DNA of 64,000 nt from Pollutimonas sp963706785 (lineage in GTDB: Bacteria; Pseudomonadota; Gammaproteobacteria; Burkholderiales; Burkholderiaceae_B): positions 186,001-250,000 of the forward strand of contig CAVPNJ010000006.1 in assembly GCA_963706785.1 (NCBI GenBank), read 5' to 3'. Shown here piece after piece: positions 34,837 through 43,870 of this stretch. The notes under the pieces are model-generated. The model was not told where the DNA came from. It saw nothing but the letters and a program-made list of their open reading frames with translations, and ran no database searches. How positions within the stretch are numbered: position 1 is the stretch's first letter; each line of letters begins with the position of its first letter. A program made the position numbers and the translations under genes.

Positions 34837-35895
34837 CTACTTGGAGGCCGTCAGGCCGAGTTGTTTGCCGATCGTTGCATTGAAATCCTTGACGCATTCT
34901 GCCGAGCAACGTGCGGCCCATTTGGGGACGATGGTGTCGTTCAGGATTTTCTTAAGCAGTTCGCGGTCGGCCGCCGTGGGTTCGACCAGTTTCATTTTTC
35001 CTTTGACTGGCAAGGTGCAGGCGGCTGCGCCTGTGTTGCAGTCGTAACCTTGTTGGGTTTCTTTAGCCGCAGCGTCCCAGATATTGTTGATCATCACCTT
35101 TATGTTCTTCTGCAGGAAGTCCTGTACTTTGGGGTCAAGCTTGTTCCAGCCTGCCAGGTTGGCGGCATGAATTTGCTGGTTCCAATTGATGGGCAAGGCA
35201 TACAGGTGGGTGCTGACTTCGTACCACTTCGCCGAGTACCCTGACATGGAGCCGGTAATGGCGCAATCAACAACGCCATTTTGCAGGGCCGGGACAACGT
35301 CGCCGAAGGGTATCGTCACGCTGGTGCCGCCCAGGGCTTGCACGAATTCGCCAGTGGTGCGGCTGCTGGTGCGCACCTTCTTGCCCTTGATATCAGCCAG
35401 GCCAGAGATCGGCGCATTGCAGAACAGAACTTGCGCCGGGTAGGTTGAAATACCCAGCACCTTGATGCCATTTTTCTCGTAGAACCTTTGGTAGGCAGGT
35501 TCAAAGGCGTCGGTGACTTTGCGCGCTATCTCAGGGGTAGGGGCCAGGCCAGCCAAGTCAATGGCTTCGTTGATCGGATTGTCGCTGGCAAAGTAAGCCA
35601 GGGTGGCCGTGCCCACCGGTATCACGCCCTGGCTGATCAGTCGGAGGATCTCTGGGCCTTTCAAGCCCATTTCATTGAAGCCTTTGATAGTCGCCGTGAC
35701 CTGCCCGTTAGACAGTTCGGTAATGGTCTTTGTCCAGAAAGGTTGCTCGAAATTCTGATAGGCGGTCAGATTGCTTAGGCCGCCCACGACTTGAAGCTGG
35801 GTTTTGGGAAGGTCGGCAACTTTTTCCTGGGCGAAGGCATTTACAGCAAGCAACAGGCTGCTGGCGGCGAAAGTCGAGAGTGCTAAACGCTTCAT
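34837..35895 (-). CDS. dctP: TRAP transporter solute receptor (DctP)
   Basis: A 352-residue periplasmic receptor with a signal peptide of about 22 residues (VNAFA before QEKVAD). The ligand region contains ISGLADIKGKKVRTSSRTTG near residue 168, the Arg of which binds substrate carboxylates in DctP proteins, and GDVVPALQNGVVDCAITGSM. It carries an extra disulfide-like pair (YDCNTGAAAC) and more Cys near the C-terminus (AARCSAECVK). It is first of the dctPQM set and follows the DUF1445 gene. The ligand is unknown; amidase and DUF1445 neighbours suggest an amide or cyclic amino-acid derivative. Confidence 0.9.
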   Translation of the reverse strand: MKRLALSTFAASSLLLAVNAFAQEKVADLPKTQLQVVGGLSNLTAYQNFEQPFWTKTITELSNGQVTATIKGFNEMGLKGPEILRLISQGVIPVGTATLAYFASDNPINEAIDLAGLAPTPEIARKVTDAFEPAYQRFYEKNGIKVLGISTYPAQVLFCNAPISGLADIKGKKVRTSSRTTGEFVQALGGTSVTIPFGDVVPALQNGVVDCAITGSMSGYSAKWYEVSTHLYALPINWNQQIHAANLAGWNKLDPKVQDFLQKNIKVMINNIWDAAAKETQQGYDCNTGAAACTLPVKGKMKLVEPTAADRELLKKILNDTIVPKWAARCSAECVKDFNATIGKQLGLTASK

Positions 35896-36002
35896 AGTAG
35901 AGTCTCCTAGGTGGTTTCCGGCGATATGATTGATTTACCTGGCGTGCCGGGGTCGCGTACCGCTATTCGTTCATCCGATCATAAAAACGGGTTTACTGGA
36001 CG

Positions 36003-36806
36003 TTAAAACGAGGCTAGTTCCGTGTTATGCAAGTCTGTAATCAGCATATGACCGGGCGCATGAGTGATGCTGAATTCTGGCTTGACTGTCTGGATAATCG
36101 ACTGCGGAGTCACACCGCAAGCCCAGAAGACCGGGATTTCGCCGTCCTGAATGGCTACCGCGTCGCCATAGTCGGGCTGGTTAATGTCATGTATGCCTAT
36201 CAGTCCCGGGTCGCCCAAATGGACCGGTGCGCCGTGCACGGAAGGAAACCGTGATGTGATCTGAATAGCCCTGATTGCGTCTTTGGCTTTCATCGGACGC
36301 ATCGATACCACCAACGGGCCTTGCAAGGTGGCTGTCGAGTGGGTGGGTATGTTTGTGCGGTACATGGGCACATTGGTGCCCTGGCTAATGTGCCGCACTT
36401 CGATGCCGTCGGCCAGTAAAGCTTCTTCAAATGAAAACGAGCATCCGATTGCAAACGTAACCAGATCGTCGCGCCAGACATCGAGCAGATCACGGGGTTC
36501 GGCGGCCAGTTCGCCATGGCGCCAGATCCGATACTTCGGCACGTCGCTACGTATATCAAGATCCTGGCCCAGGGACGGCACCTTATAGTTGCCCGGTTCG
36601 GTCACCGCCAGCAGGGGGCAGGGCTTGGGATTGCGCTGGCAGAACAGCAGAAATTCGGCCGCAAGTGCCTGAGGCAGGATCATCAGGTTTGCTTGCACGA
36701 AACCCGGCGCAAGCCCGGCGGTGGGGCCATTATGGGTTTCGTCCCGGATCGCCTGGCGGCAAAGAACCGCGCTGGCGTTACGCGTACTGTCTTTTGTAGG
36801 GTACAT
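36003..36806 (-). CDS. DUF1445/YcsI family hydro-lyase (D-glutamate cyclase-like)
   Basis: A 267-residue cytoplasmic protein of the DUF1445 (YcsI) family, annotated as putative hydro-lyase and related to mammalian D-glutamate cyclase, which interconverts D-glutamate and 5-oxo-D-proline. Conserved segments are GLAPGFVQANLMILP near residue 31, VTFAIGCSFSFEEALL near residue 116, TNVPMYRTNIPT near residue 143, and the end region PVFWACGVTPQS with THAPGHMLITD. It is the first gene of the minus-strand group with the TRAP transporter and the amidase. This gives a hint that the imported solute is lactam-like or amide-containing. Confidence 0.85.
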   Translation of the reverse strand: MYPTKDSTRNASAVLCRQAIRDETHNGPTAGLAPGFVQANLMILPQALAAEFLLFCQRNPKPCPLLAVTEPGNYKVPSLGQDLDIRSDVPKYRIWRHGELAAEPRDLLDVWRDDLVTFAIGCSFSFEEALLADGIEVRHISQGTNVPMYRTNIPTHSTATLQGPLVVSMRPMKAKDAIRAIQITSRFPSVHGAPVHLGDPGLIGIHDINQPDYGDAVAIQDGEIPVFWACGVTPQSIIQTVKPEFSITHAPGHMLITDLHNTELASF

Positions 36807-37373
36807 AGAAGCGCCTTAACTCGTTATCGACGTTAATACTGACCTTCCACGATCGCAAGCTATTTTGTCAGTTAGTCCGGCCGTAGTTCGGAGTGGCTGT
36901 TATAAAAACCTATATAACCCGAACGCAGGCACGAAACTGCAACAACCCGGGCAGCTTTGCGAAAGTGCGCACCATGCAATTATCAGTCGATTTGTTCCAG
37001 CATGCAAAGACGCTGACATCGGGTAAACGATGGGCAAGGTCCTGTGCCAGTCATGTGGGCTGTTTCTCGGAAAGATACTGTTTAGCCCGAATTTCCGCTT
37101 TATGGGTGTGCTCGCAAACGCCGTCGAAGTTTCGCTGGCGGGCTTCATCGACCAGCGCTTCTTCGAACGGACTCGTGATGCTTAAGGAAGTCCGGTAATG
37201 GTTCGGCTTGGCACCCTGCGGTCTCGAGGTGCAGATCCGAAATCAATATGGCACGGAAGTGCGAGGGTTATTCTGTGGCCAACGGTGGTGGCTGTACCGT
37301 GTCACACGGTAGCAACAATGGCCACTTAATATGAAATCGTTTTCACAGCAGGCCAATTTAGCGGGCGAACCAA
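36807..37373. other. Gene-free divergent region
   Basis: This 567-base stretch separates the DUF1445 gene (leftward) from the LacI-family gene (rightward). Short frames occur on both strands at 36893-37198, but none resembles a protein or has a ribosome-binding site. The only clear element is the LacI-type operator at 37332-37345. Eroded coding sequence cannot be excluded. Confidence 0.4.
37332..37345. promoter_or_regulatory. LacI-family operator
   Basis: TGAAATCGTTTTCA is a 14-base site with the central CG typical of LacI/PurR operators; its halves match in six of seven positions. It lies 28 bases before the GTG start of the LacI-family gene, fitting autoregulation. No clear second copy was found ahead of the ABC transporter genes. 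Confidence 0.65.
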
Positions 37374-38345
37374 GTGAAGGACAAACAGCGATCCGGCCGG
37401 ACGTCCATATTGGATATTGCACAGCGCGCAGGAGTGTCCCCGGCCACGGTTTCCAGGGTATTTAATTCACCGCAAATCGTCAGTGACGCCACGCGCAAGC
37501 TCGTGCTAGGTGTCGCCGACAAATCGCACTATCGACCGAACGCGAGTGCTCGCACCCTTCGCACTCGACGCAGCCATGTCATAGGCGTTGTACTGCCTAC
37601 GCTTACTAATCCCGTGTTTGCGGAATGCTTGCAGGGCATTGCCCGGGCCGCGGCGGCGTCCCATTACGCCATCATGCTGCAAGCTACCGGCTACGAATTA
37701 TCCCAAGAGGAAGATGCAGTCGCGAATTTGCAAGCGAGCGGAGTGGACGGCATGGTGCTGGTGGTATCCGATGCGGCCAAGTCGAGGGCCATCCGGCAGG
37801 TTCAGGAGATGGGCACGCCTTACGTGCTGGTCTACAACCGACATCCAAAACATCCCTGCATATCGGTTGCAGGCGACGATGCCATGTTGGAGCTGACGCG
37901 AGAACTAGTTCGCCTGGGTCACCGGCGGATCACCATGGTCTGCGGGCGATTGGCCGCGTCGGACCGGGCCCAGCAGCGTTATGACGGTTTTCTGTCCGCC
38001 ATGTCGAGGGCAAGCCTAAAGCCCTCGGCGTTGATCGAAGTACCTTTTATCGGAACGGCAATCAACGAAATTTCGGCCGTGCTGAAAGCCGGTAATCGCC
38101 CCACGGCTCTCGTCTGCTCTAACGACCTGATTGCTATTCGCGCGATCCGTGCCGCCAAATTGTGCGGGCTGCAGGTGCCGGGCGACATTAGTATTTCGGG
38201 CTTTGACGGCGTGCAGCTGGGCGCCGATATGACTCCCGCACTAAGCACTGTAGCGCAGCCCAACGAAGAGATGGGGCAGCGCAGTGTGGCCTTGCTGGTG
38301 CAGGGGTTGAACAAGGAAAGCCGCCTGTTGCGACCAGCAGCATAA
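37374..38345 (+). CDS. LacI-family transcriptional regulator
   Basis: A 323-residue LacI-type regulator. The helix-turn-helix is TSILDIAQRAGVSPATVSRV followed by the hinge region YRPNASARTLRTRRS; the ligand domain begins HVIGVVLPTLTNPVFAECLQ. It starts with GTG at 37374, with no good Shine-Dalgarno but a natural family start. A LacI-type dyad precedes it. It is directly upstream of an ABC importer and metallophosphoesterase gene set on the same strand, which it probably represses in the absence of substrate. Confidence 0.9.
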   Translation: MKDKQRSGRTSILDIAQRAGVSPATVSRVFNSPQIVSDATRKLVLGVADKSHYRPNASARTLRTRRSHVIGVVLPTLTNPVFAECLQGIARAAAASHYAIMLQATGYELSQEEDAVANLQASGVDGMVLVVSDAAKSRAIRQVQEMGTPYVLVYNRHPKHPCISVAGDDAMLELTRELVRLGHRRITMVCGRLAASDRAQQRYDGFLSAMSRASLKPSALIEVPFIGTAINEISAVLKAGNRPTALVCSNDLIAIRAIRAAKLCGLQVPGDISISGFDGVQLGADMTPALSTVAQPNEEMGQRSVALLVQGLNKESRLLRPAA

Positions 38346-38385
38346 CCCTGCCTTATACTTTGCAGTGGGGCGAATCCTGTGGACC
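38346..38385 (+). repeat. Direct repeat, copy 1
   Basis: Forty bases starting CCCTGCCTTATACTTTGCAG, immediately after the LacI gene stop, match 43624-43663 at 32 of 40 positions in the same orientation. The two copies bracket the ABC transporter/phosphoesterase operon at a distance of 5.3 kb. Their nature (insertion-sequence relic, regulatory element or island border) is unknown. Confidence 0.55.
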
Positions 38386-38482
38386 CGCCCCTAAGAAGTG
38401 TGTCCAACTTCGTGAGCGCGCGCTTCACATCTGGTGCGCATTCATGTTTTCCCCGTTCGTTTCTAGTTTCTCGGAGATTTAA

Positions 38483-39490
38483 ATGTCTTTCATAAAACGA
38501 TTTGCCCAAGCTGGCTTTCTGGCGCTTGGCCTGACCGCAGGCAGCGCCATGGCGCAAACCGCCATCTGCTACAACTGTCCGACGGAATGGGCAGATTGGG
38601 GCACGCAGTTACGCGCGATTAAGGACAAGACGGGAGTCACGATACCTCCCGACAATAAGAACTCCGGCCAATCATTGGCCCAGTTGGTTGCGGAAAAGGC
38701 TAATCCTGTCGCCGATATGGTTTATATGGGAATCTCATTCGCCGCCCAGGCGGAGAAGGAAGGCGTGGTCGCCACCTATAAACCGGCGGGATGGGACGAT
38801 ATTCCGACCGATCTCAAGGACGCCAACGGACACTGGTTTTCCATCCATTCCGGTACGATGGGATTCATGGTGAACGTGGACGCCCTCGATGGCAAACCCA
38901 TTCCAAAATCGTGGGCGGATTTGCTCAAGCCAGAATACAAGGGCCTGGTCGGCTTCCTTGATCCGTCCTCCGCGTTCGTGGGCTACGTAGGCGCCGTTGC
39001 GGCTAACCAAGCTCTGGGCGGCTCTTTAGATAACTTTGATCCCGTCATCAAGTATTTCAAAACCATGCAGGCCAACGAGCCCATCGTACCTAAGCAAACT
39101 TCCTATGCGCGTTTGCTATCGGGTGAAATTGCAATCCTTCTTGATTATGACTTCAACGCCTACCGCGCCAAGCACAAGGACAAGGCTAACGTTGAGTTCG
39201 TGATTCCTGCCGAAGGTACGGTTGCGGTGCCCTACGTGATGAGCCTGGTTGCGAATGCGCCCCATGCAGATGCTGCTAAGAAGGCGCTGGATTTCGTGTT
39301 GTCCGATGAAGGTCAAGCCATCTGGGCCCGCGCGTTCCTGCGCCCCGTGCGTGCCGATGCTATGCCCAAAGACGTCGAAGCTCTATTCCTGCCTGCAACC
39401 GAGTATGCGCGCGTCAAGCCCATTGATTACGCCCGCATGGCCGAGGTTCAACGCGGCTTCTCGGATCGTTACTTGAAAGAAGTGCGGTAA
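38483..39490 (+). CDS. ABC transporter substrate-binding protein (Fe3+/phosphonate/polyamine-type)
   Basis: A 335-residue periplasmic binding protein with a signal peptide of about 24 residues (GSAMA before QTAICYN). It has the two-lobe pattern of the cluster that includes ferric, putrescine and 2-aminoethylphosphonate receptors: SGTMGFMVNVDAL near residue 125, PKSWADLLKPEYKGLVGFLD near residue 140, and a C-terminal hinge with DEGQAIWARAFLRPVR. It is followed 18 bases later by permease genes. With a phosphoesterase at the end of the operon, I infer a phosphate-ester ligand rather than iron. Confidence 0.88.
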   Translation: MSFIKRFAQAGFLALGLTAGSAMAQTAICYNCPTEWADWGTQLRAIKDKTGVTIPPDNKNSGQSLAQLVAEKANPVADMVYMGISFAAQAEKEGVVATYKPAGWDDIPTDLKDANGHWFSIHSGTMGFMVNVDALDGKPIPKSWADLLKPEYKGLVGFLDPSSAFVGYVGAVAANQALGGSLDNFDPVIKYFKTMQANEPIVPKQTSYARLLSGEIAILLDYDFNAYRAKHKDKANVEFVIPAEGTVAVPYVMSLVANAPHADAAKKALDFVLSDEGQAIWARAFLRPVRADAMPKDVEALFLPATEYARVKPIDYARMAEVQRGFSDRYLKEVR

Positions 39491-39508
39491 AGGACGGTAC
39501 CCCACGCC

Positions 39509-40336
39509 ATGAAAGCCATTATGTTCACCTTGGACGGACGGCGCGGGGTAATCCTGGCATGTATGGCGCCAGCAGCCGCATTTTTCTTTGCTTTTTGGTT
39601 GCTGCCTACCGCACGCCTGATTACCATTCCCGCAGAAAAAGGCTGGTCGGCCTATTTCCAAATACTGACTGATTCGCGGTATCTTGAAAGCATACTTAAC
39701 ACCGTATTGCTTTCACTGGCCGTGACCATTTCTACCCTTGTCATTGGGGCGGCTACCGGCATTTACCTGGCGCGCCGATCCTTTCCGGGGCGTCAAACCT
39801 TGTTGGCGCTGCTGACACTGCCTTTGGCGTTTCCGGGCGTCATTGTTGGGTTCTTCGTTATTTTGCTGGGTGGCCGCCAAGGGTTGGTAGCGGATTTCAC
39901 CCATTGGCTGGGACTGGGGCGCGTAACGTTCGCCTATGGTTTAACGGGCTTGTTTCTAGCGTATCTGTATTTTTCCTTGCCACGTGCAGTGGCTTCATAT
40001 ACGGCCGCTGCCGAGGCCATCGACGTGCAACTTGAAGAGGCCGCCCGCATGCTTGGCGCTTCGCGCTGGCACATTACGCGCGATGTATGGATTCCGCAGC
40101 TGGGCCCAACCACGGTAGCCTGCGGGGCGATTGTGTTTGCAACGGCCATGGGCGCTTTCGGTACCGCATTCACGCTTGCTAGCAAGGTCGAAGTGTTGCC
40201 GATCACCATTTACAACGAATTTACGAACTACGCCAATTTCGCAACGGCGGCGGCCTTGTCGATCGTTTTGGGCCTGATCACCTGGGCCGTGTTGTTTGCT
40301 GCCCGCATGCTCAGCGGCCTATCGCCGGCGCGTTAA
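39509..40336 (+). CDS. ABC transporter permease 1
   Basis: A 275-residue inner-membrane permease with about six hydrophobic helices. The cytoplasmic EAA loop reads EAIDVQLEEAARMLGASRWH near residue 170, the docking site for the ATPase. It resembles the PotB/AepV-type permeases. It begins 18 bases after the receptor gene and is followed 9 bases later by the second permease. Confidence 0.9.
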   Translation: MKAIMFTLDGRRGVILACMAPAAAFFFAFWLLPTARLITIPAEKGWSAYFQILTDSRYLESILNTVLLSLAVTISTLVIGAATGIYLARRSFPGRQTLLALLTLPLAFPGVIVGFFVILLGGRQGLVADFTHWLGLGRVTFAYGLTGLFLAYLYFSLPRAVASYTAAAEAIDVQLEEAARMLGASRWHITRDVWIPQLGPTTVACGAIVFATAMGAFGTAFTLASKVEVLPITIYNEFTNYANFATAAALSIVLGLITWAVLFAARMLSGLSPAR

Positions 40337-40345
40337 GGAATCTCT

Positions 40346-41147
40346 ATGAAGCTATCTCGAGTTGACCGCGCACCGATTTTGTTCGCCACCACAGTCGCCG
40401 TCACCCTTTTCATGATTGGGCCGATGCTGATTTCGATTCTGGCGGGGCTAGTGCAAAACTACAGTCGTGGAATTGGCAGCGGTTGTCACCTTGCGATGGC
40501 TGGGGGAGGTATGGTCCGTCTATGGCAGTACTGTGAACGCGTCCATTAGCCTGGCACTGGCTTGTGTGGTCTGCACTGTAATCGCGGGCGTGCCGTGCGC
40601 CTACGCCCTGGCCCGCAGTCGGACGCGCGCCGCGCGCGTTTTCGAAGAGCTACTTACGCTTCCGGTGGCTGTACCGGGACTTGCCACCGCGCTGGCTTTG
40701 ATACTGGCGTACGGCGGAACAACGACGTTCCGCCAAAGCTTTGCTTTCATACTGGTGGGCCATGTGGTATTTACCTTGCCGTTCATGGTCCGGACAGTTT
40801 CGTCGGCCTTCCAGCGCAATGAGCTGCTAGCAATCGAAGAAGCCGCGCGGACTCTTGGTGCGAATTTTCCCCAACGCTTTCTGGGCGTGCTGGTGCCTGC
40901 GGTGTTGCCGTCTATCGTGGCGGGCATGCTTATGGTGTTTACGCTTTCGATTGGGGAATTCAACCTGACCTGGATGTTGCACACACCGTTAACAAGGACT
41001 TTACCGGTTGGATTGGCCGATAGCTATGCGTCAATGCGGATCGAAATTGGGTCAGCCTACACGCTCGTGTTCTTCATCGTCATTTTGCCTATCCTGTGGC
41101 TGCTACAGGCGGTGTCGAATTTTGTGCAGAAACGATATGCGAGTTAA
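40346..41147 (+). pseudogene. ABC transporter permease 2, frameshifted
   Basis: The first frame gives MKLSRVDRAPILFATTVAVT then LFMIGPMLISILAGLVQNYS and stops at 40549. The second frame takes over with VVTLRWLGEVWSVYGSTVNA and continues to 41147, including the EAA loop LLAIEEAARTLGANFPQRF. One indel near 40465-40490 explains the split. The joined length, about 266 residues, matches permease 1. Without repair the transporter would lack one membrane subunit, yet all neighbouring genes are intact, so a sequencing error or recent mutation is likely. Confidence 0.8.
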
Positions 41148-41156
41148 AGAACGCTT

Positions 41157-42218
41157 ATGAAACTTGAAAAAACGCGGGTCGAAGTCATTAATGCTGCCAA
41201 GACATTCCCCGATGGCACACGAGGGCTGTTGCCCACCAATTTAGTAATAGAACCGGGTGAAGTCATCGCATTGCTTGGGCCTTCAGGCTGCGGAAAAACG
41301 ACCTTGCTGCGTCTGCTTGCTGGACTTGAACCGGCCGACGAGGGAAGCGCAATCGTTTTTGGCGACCAGGATGTCACTCGCCGTCCCGTTGAGAAACGAG
41401 GTGTGGGCATGGTGTTTCAGAACTACGCATTATTCCCGCAAATGAGCGTTGAGGCCAATATTGGCTATGGGCTCACGATCCGCGGGGTCACGGCGCAGGA
41501 ACGGAAAAAGGCCGTCGGCGAGCTCATTGATTTGGTGCGCTTGAATGGGCTCGAGAAGAAAAGACCGACAGAGCTTTCTGGTGGCCAGCGCCAGCGTGTG
41601 GCGCTGGCCCGCGCAGTGGCGGTGCGTCCGCGTATATTGCTTCTGGATGAACCCTTGGCGGCCCTGGATGCGAAGTTGAAAGAGTCACTGCGCGTGGAAC
41701 TTGCCGAGCTTCTGCGCCGCTTGGGCACCACCGCGGTCCATGTTACGCATGACCAGCAAGAAGCGCTCGCCATCGCGGACCGGCTCGCAGTCATGCACGC
41801 CGGCACCATCGTCCAGATAGGCGATGGCGAGTCCATTTATCGCAAGCCCACGCATCCCTTTGTTGCGCAATTTCTCGGCCGCGTCAATACACTGAAACGA
41901 GATGAGCAGGCGCGCGCATATGGTGTCATAAGCCTGGGTGGCAATAGCGTGCCTTGCCCTGAAGCTTTGCGAGGGCATCGTTCCGTGATGCTGCGCCCAG
42001 AGGATGTCCAACTGGGACCTGTGCATGAAGGTTGCGCACTGGCGCGGGTCGAACAACGGGTGTTTCTCGGTGATCGAGTGCAGTTCCGCGTGTCAACGGA
42101 AGGTCAAGATCCGCTACTCGTCGAGATGCACGGCCATAGTCCTTACCAGGTCGGCAACACTGTGGGAATTTCAATAGATCCTGAACGGCTTTTACCGACT
42201 TTGGAGTTATCGACATGA
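41157..42218 (+). CDS. ABC transporter ATP-binding protein (PotA-like)
   Basis: A 353-residue ATPase. Walker A is GPSGCGKTT near residue 39, the ABC signature is LSGGQRQRVALARA near residue 138, Walker B is ILLLDEPLAALD, and the switch His follows in VHVTHDQQEAL. A C-terminal TOBE-type domain follows residue 240. It powers uptake by the two permeases encoded just upstream. Its stop overlaps the start of the phosphoesterase gene by four bases (ATGA), showing tight coupling. Confidence 0.92.
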   Translation: MKLEKTRVEVINAAKTFPDGTRGLLPTNLVIEPGEVIALLGPSGCGKTTLLRLLAGLEPADEGSAIVFGDQDVTRRPVEKRGVGMVFQNYALFPQMSVEANIGYGLTIRGVTAQERKKAVGELIDLVRLNGLEKKRPTELSGGQRQRVALARAVAVRPRILLLDEPLAALDAKLKESLRVELAELLRRLGTTAVHVTHDQQEALAIADRLAVMHAGTIVQIGDGESIYRKPTHPFVAQFLGRVNTLKRDEQARAYGVISLGGNSVPCPEALRGHRSVMLRPEDVQLGPVHEGCALARVEQRVFLGDRVQFRVSTEGQDPLLVEMHGHSPYQVGNTVGISIDPERLLPTLELST

Positions 42219-43042
42219 ATACTTCTATTGTGCAGATCACTGATCTGCATATACGCGAACCCGGACGGCTGGCCTATGGACGACTCGACACGGCGCCCTA
42301 CCTGCGTACGGCTGTCGATACTATCAATGCCTTGCGTCAACGCCCAAGAGCAGTGGTCGTGACCGGGGACTTGACCGACTTTGGCCGCGCCGCCGAGTAT
42401 AGCTACCTGCGAGAGTTGCTTGCGCCACTGAAGATGCCGGTTTACTTGCTTCCCGGCAACCACGATGACCGTGAGCAATTACGAAGCACTTTTCAGGATC
42501 ACAGCTACCTTGGTATCGATGGATATATTCAATACACGGTGGATATCGACGAAATCCGTCTGGTTGCACTCGACACGTGCACAATGGGACAGAGCGCGGG
42601 AAGTCTGTGCAATGAGCGGCTAGGATGGTTGGAGGAAGTATTGGCGACCAGTACCGATAAGCCGGTGGTTATCGCCATGCATCATCCACCGTTTCGCACG
42701 CTAATCGGCCACATGGACGAAATAGGTCTGCTTGCCGGTGCTACGGAATTAGAGGCCATCGTGGCCCGCTACACCAATGTCGAACGGCTGATTTGCGGCC
42801 ATTTGCATCGGCCGATCGAAGTGCGTTTCGGGGGCACCATCGCATCCACGGCGCCGTCGCCCGCACATCAGGTATCTTTGGATCTTGATGACGCGGCGGC
42901 GTCGACGTGGACTCTTGAACCCCCAGCATTTCGCGTTCACGCCTGGGATGCCATCAATCGACGCCTTGTGACGCACAGCATGCCCACTGGCAGCTTCGAG
43001 GGACCTTATCCCTTTCATGAAGACGGCGTGTTGATTGATTGA
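42215..43042 (+). CDS. Metallophosphoesterase, CpdA/GpdQ-like phosphodiesterase
   Basis: A 275-residue calcineurin-like phosphoesterase. All metal motifs are visible: ITDLHI near residue 8, VTGDLTDFG near residue 49, PGNHDDRE near residue 81, MHHPPFR near residue 154 and GHLHRPIE near residue 194. Class III members hydrolyse cyclic nucleotides (CpdA) or glycerophosphodiesters (GpdQ). There is no signal peptide, so the substrate is cleaved in the cytoplasm after uptake. Its coupling to an ABC importer under a LacI regulator favours a nutritional phosphodiester over cAMP turnover. Confidence 0.87.
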   Translation: MNTSIVQITDLHIREPGRLAYGRLDTAPYLRTAVDTINALRQRPRAVVVTGDLTDFGRAAEYSYLRELLAPLKMPVYLLPGNHDDREQLRSTFQDHSYLGIDGYIQYTVDIDEIRLVALDTCTMGQSAGSLCNERLGWLEEVLATSTDKPVVIAMHHPPFRTLIGHMDEIGLLAGATELEAIVARYTNVERLICGHLHRPIEVRFGGTIASTAPSPAHQVSLDLDDAAASTWTLEPPAFRVHAWDAINRRLVTHSMPTGSFEGPYPFHEDGVLID

Positions 43043-43118
43043 CGTCTGGCTCTTGCCTTAATGATTAGAATTGATCCTATGACAAGAGCGGGCCACTAAT
43101 ACCTGAAGCCGTTCCGAA

Positions 43119-43412
43119 TTATTCGGCTTCCAGCTTTATTTCCTTGGCCATGTCACGATATTTATTGGTTTCGGCAGCTAGCAGCTTCTGTGCTTCGGCA
43201 ATCGAATTAAGCGGCGCGACTTCCGATCCGACGGAAGACAACGCTTTAAGTACCGCTGGGTCTTTCATCGTGTCGCCAATTGCCTGATGTAGACGATTTT
43301 GAATTTCTTCGGGTGTGCCTTTCTTGACCATAAGGCCCGCCCAAATCTGTTGATTGAAGTCACGCAGTTGTTTCCCCTCGCCAAACGCAGGAATAGCGGG
43401 ATCGAGTTCCCT
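43119..43412 (-). pseudogene. Bug receptor gene, 3' remnant
   Basis: About 97 codons match the C-terminal quarter of a Bug/TctC receptor: DPAIPAFGEGKQLRDFNQQI, then WAGLMVKKGTPEEIQNRLHQ and DPAVLKALSSVGSEVAPLNS. The frame is closed upstream by a TGA at 43413-43415, and no signal peptide or N-terminal lobe is recognisable beyond it. It is a truncated relic; a second Bug gene, intact, lies 0.5 kb further on the same strand. Confidence 0.75.
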
Positions 43413-43870
43413 TCAAAAAGCTTGTATATCGGTTTCATAGTCACTCCCCAAGGATCCGAAGGCAGATTTGCGGCGCTCTGTGTTGAGCACTCGATGCGCA
43501 AGAGCCACAATTGTGGCCGGAGTCATGGTACGACGCGAGACACTGGGTCAGCACTAGGTAGTTATAAGGATGCCAATTGTCTCCGTGATCGAGGTCTCAA
43601 CGCTGTGAGGGTTCAGCGGCCGGCCCTGCCTTACGCCTTGCAGTGGGGTACATCCTGTCGGCCTGCCTTAATAAAAGTGAGCCTATCTAACTGAGCGACG
43701 ATCTTGAATAACTGCAAAAGCTTTTTTGGAGCACGGTTACGTAGCGGGACCAACAATGTCGAACGCTTGCTAGTATTAACTTAAGTTAAAAAAGACGCCC
43801 CGACAGAACCAGCCTATCGGCGCGCCTTAGTATCGTTAGCGTTTTGACCTGAGCATATTCGTTCTGTGGG
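43413..43870. other. Gene-free stretch after Bug remnant
   Basis: No convincing gene is present in these 458 bases. The stretch holds the second copy of the 40-base direct repeat (43624-43663). It probably represents eroded sequence, including the lost 5' part of the Bug relic and possible rearrangement scars. Confidence 0.4.
43624..43663 (+). repeat. Direct repeat, copy 2
   Basis: Forty bases starting CCCTGCCTTACGCCTTGCAG match 38346-38385 at 32 of 40 positions in the same orientation, including the shared cores CTTGCAGTGGGG-like and ATCCTGT. It lies in the gene-free stretch beyond the ABC transporter/phosphoesterase operon and the Bug remnant. Confidence 0.55.

Noticed and set aside
36893..37198. 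Short frames on both strands in the DUF1445-LacI gap
   Set aside because: None has a ribosome-binding site or family resemblance; reported as a gene-free stretch instead.
43299..43694. A 131-codon plus-strand frame in the Bug relic region
   Set aside because: It runs antisense through the Bug remnant and through the direct repeat, and shows no protein-like pattern.
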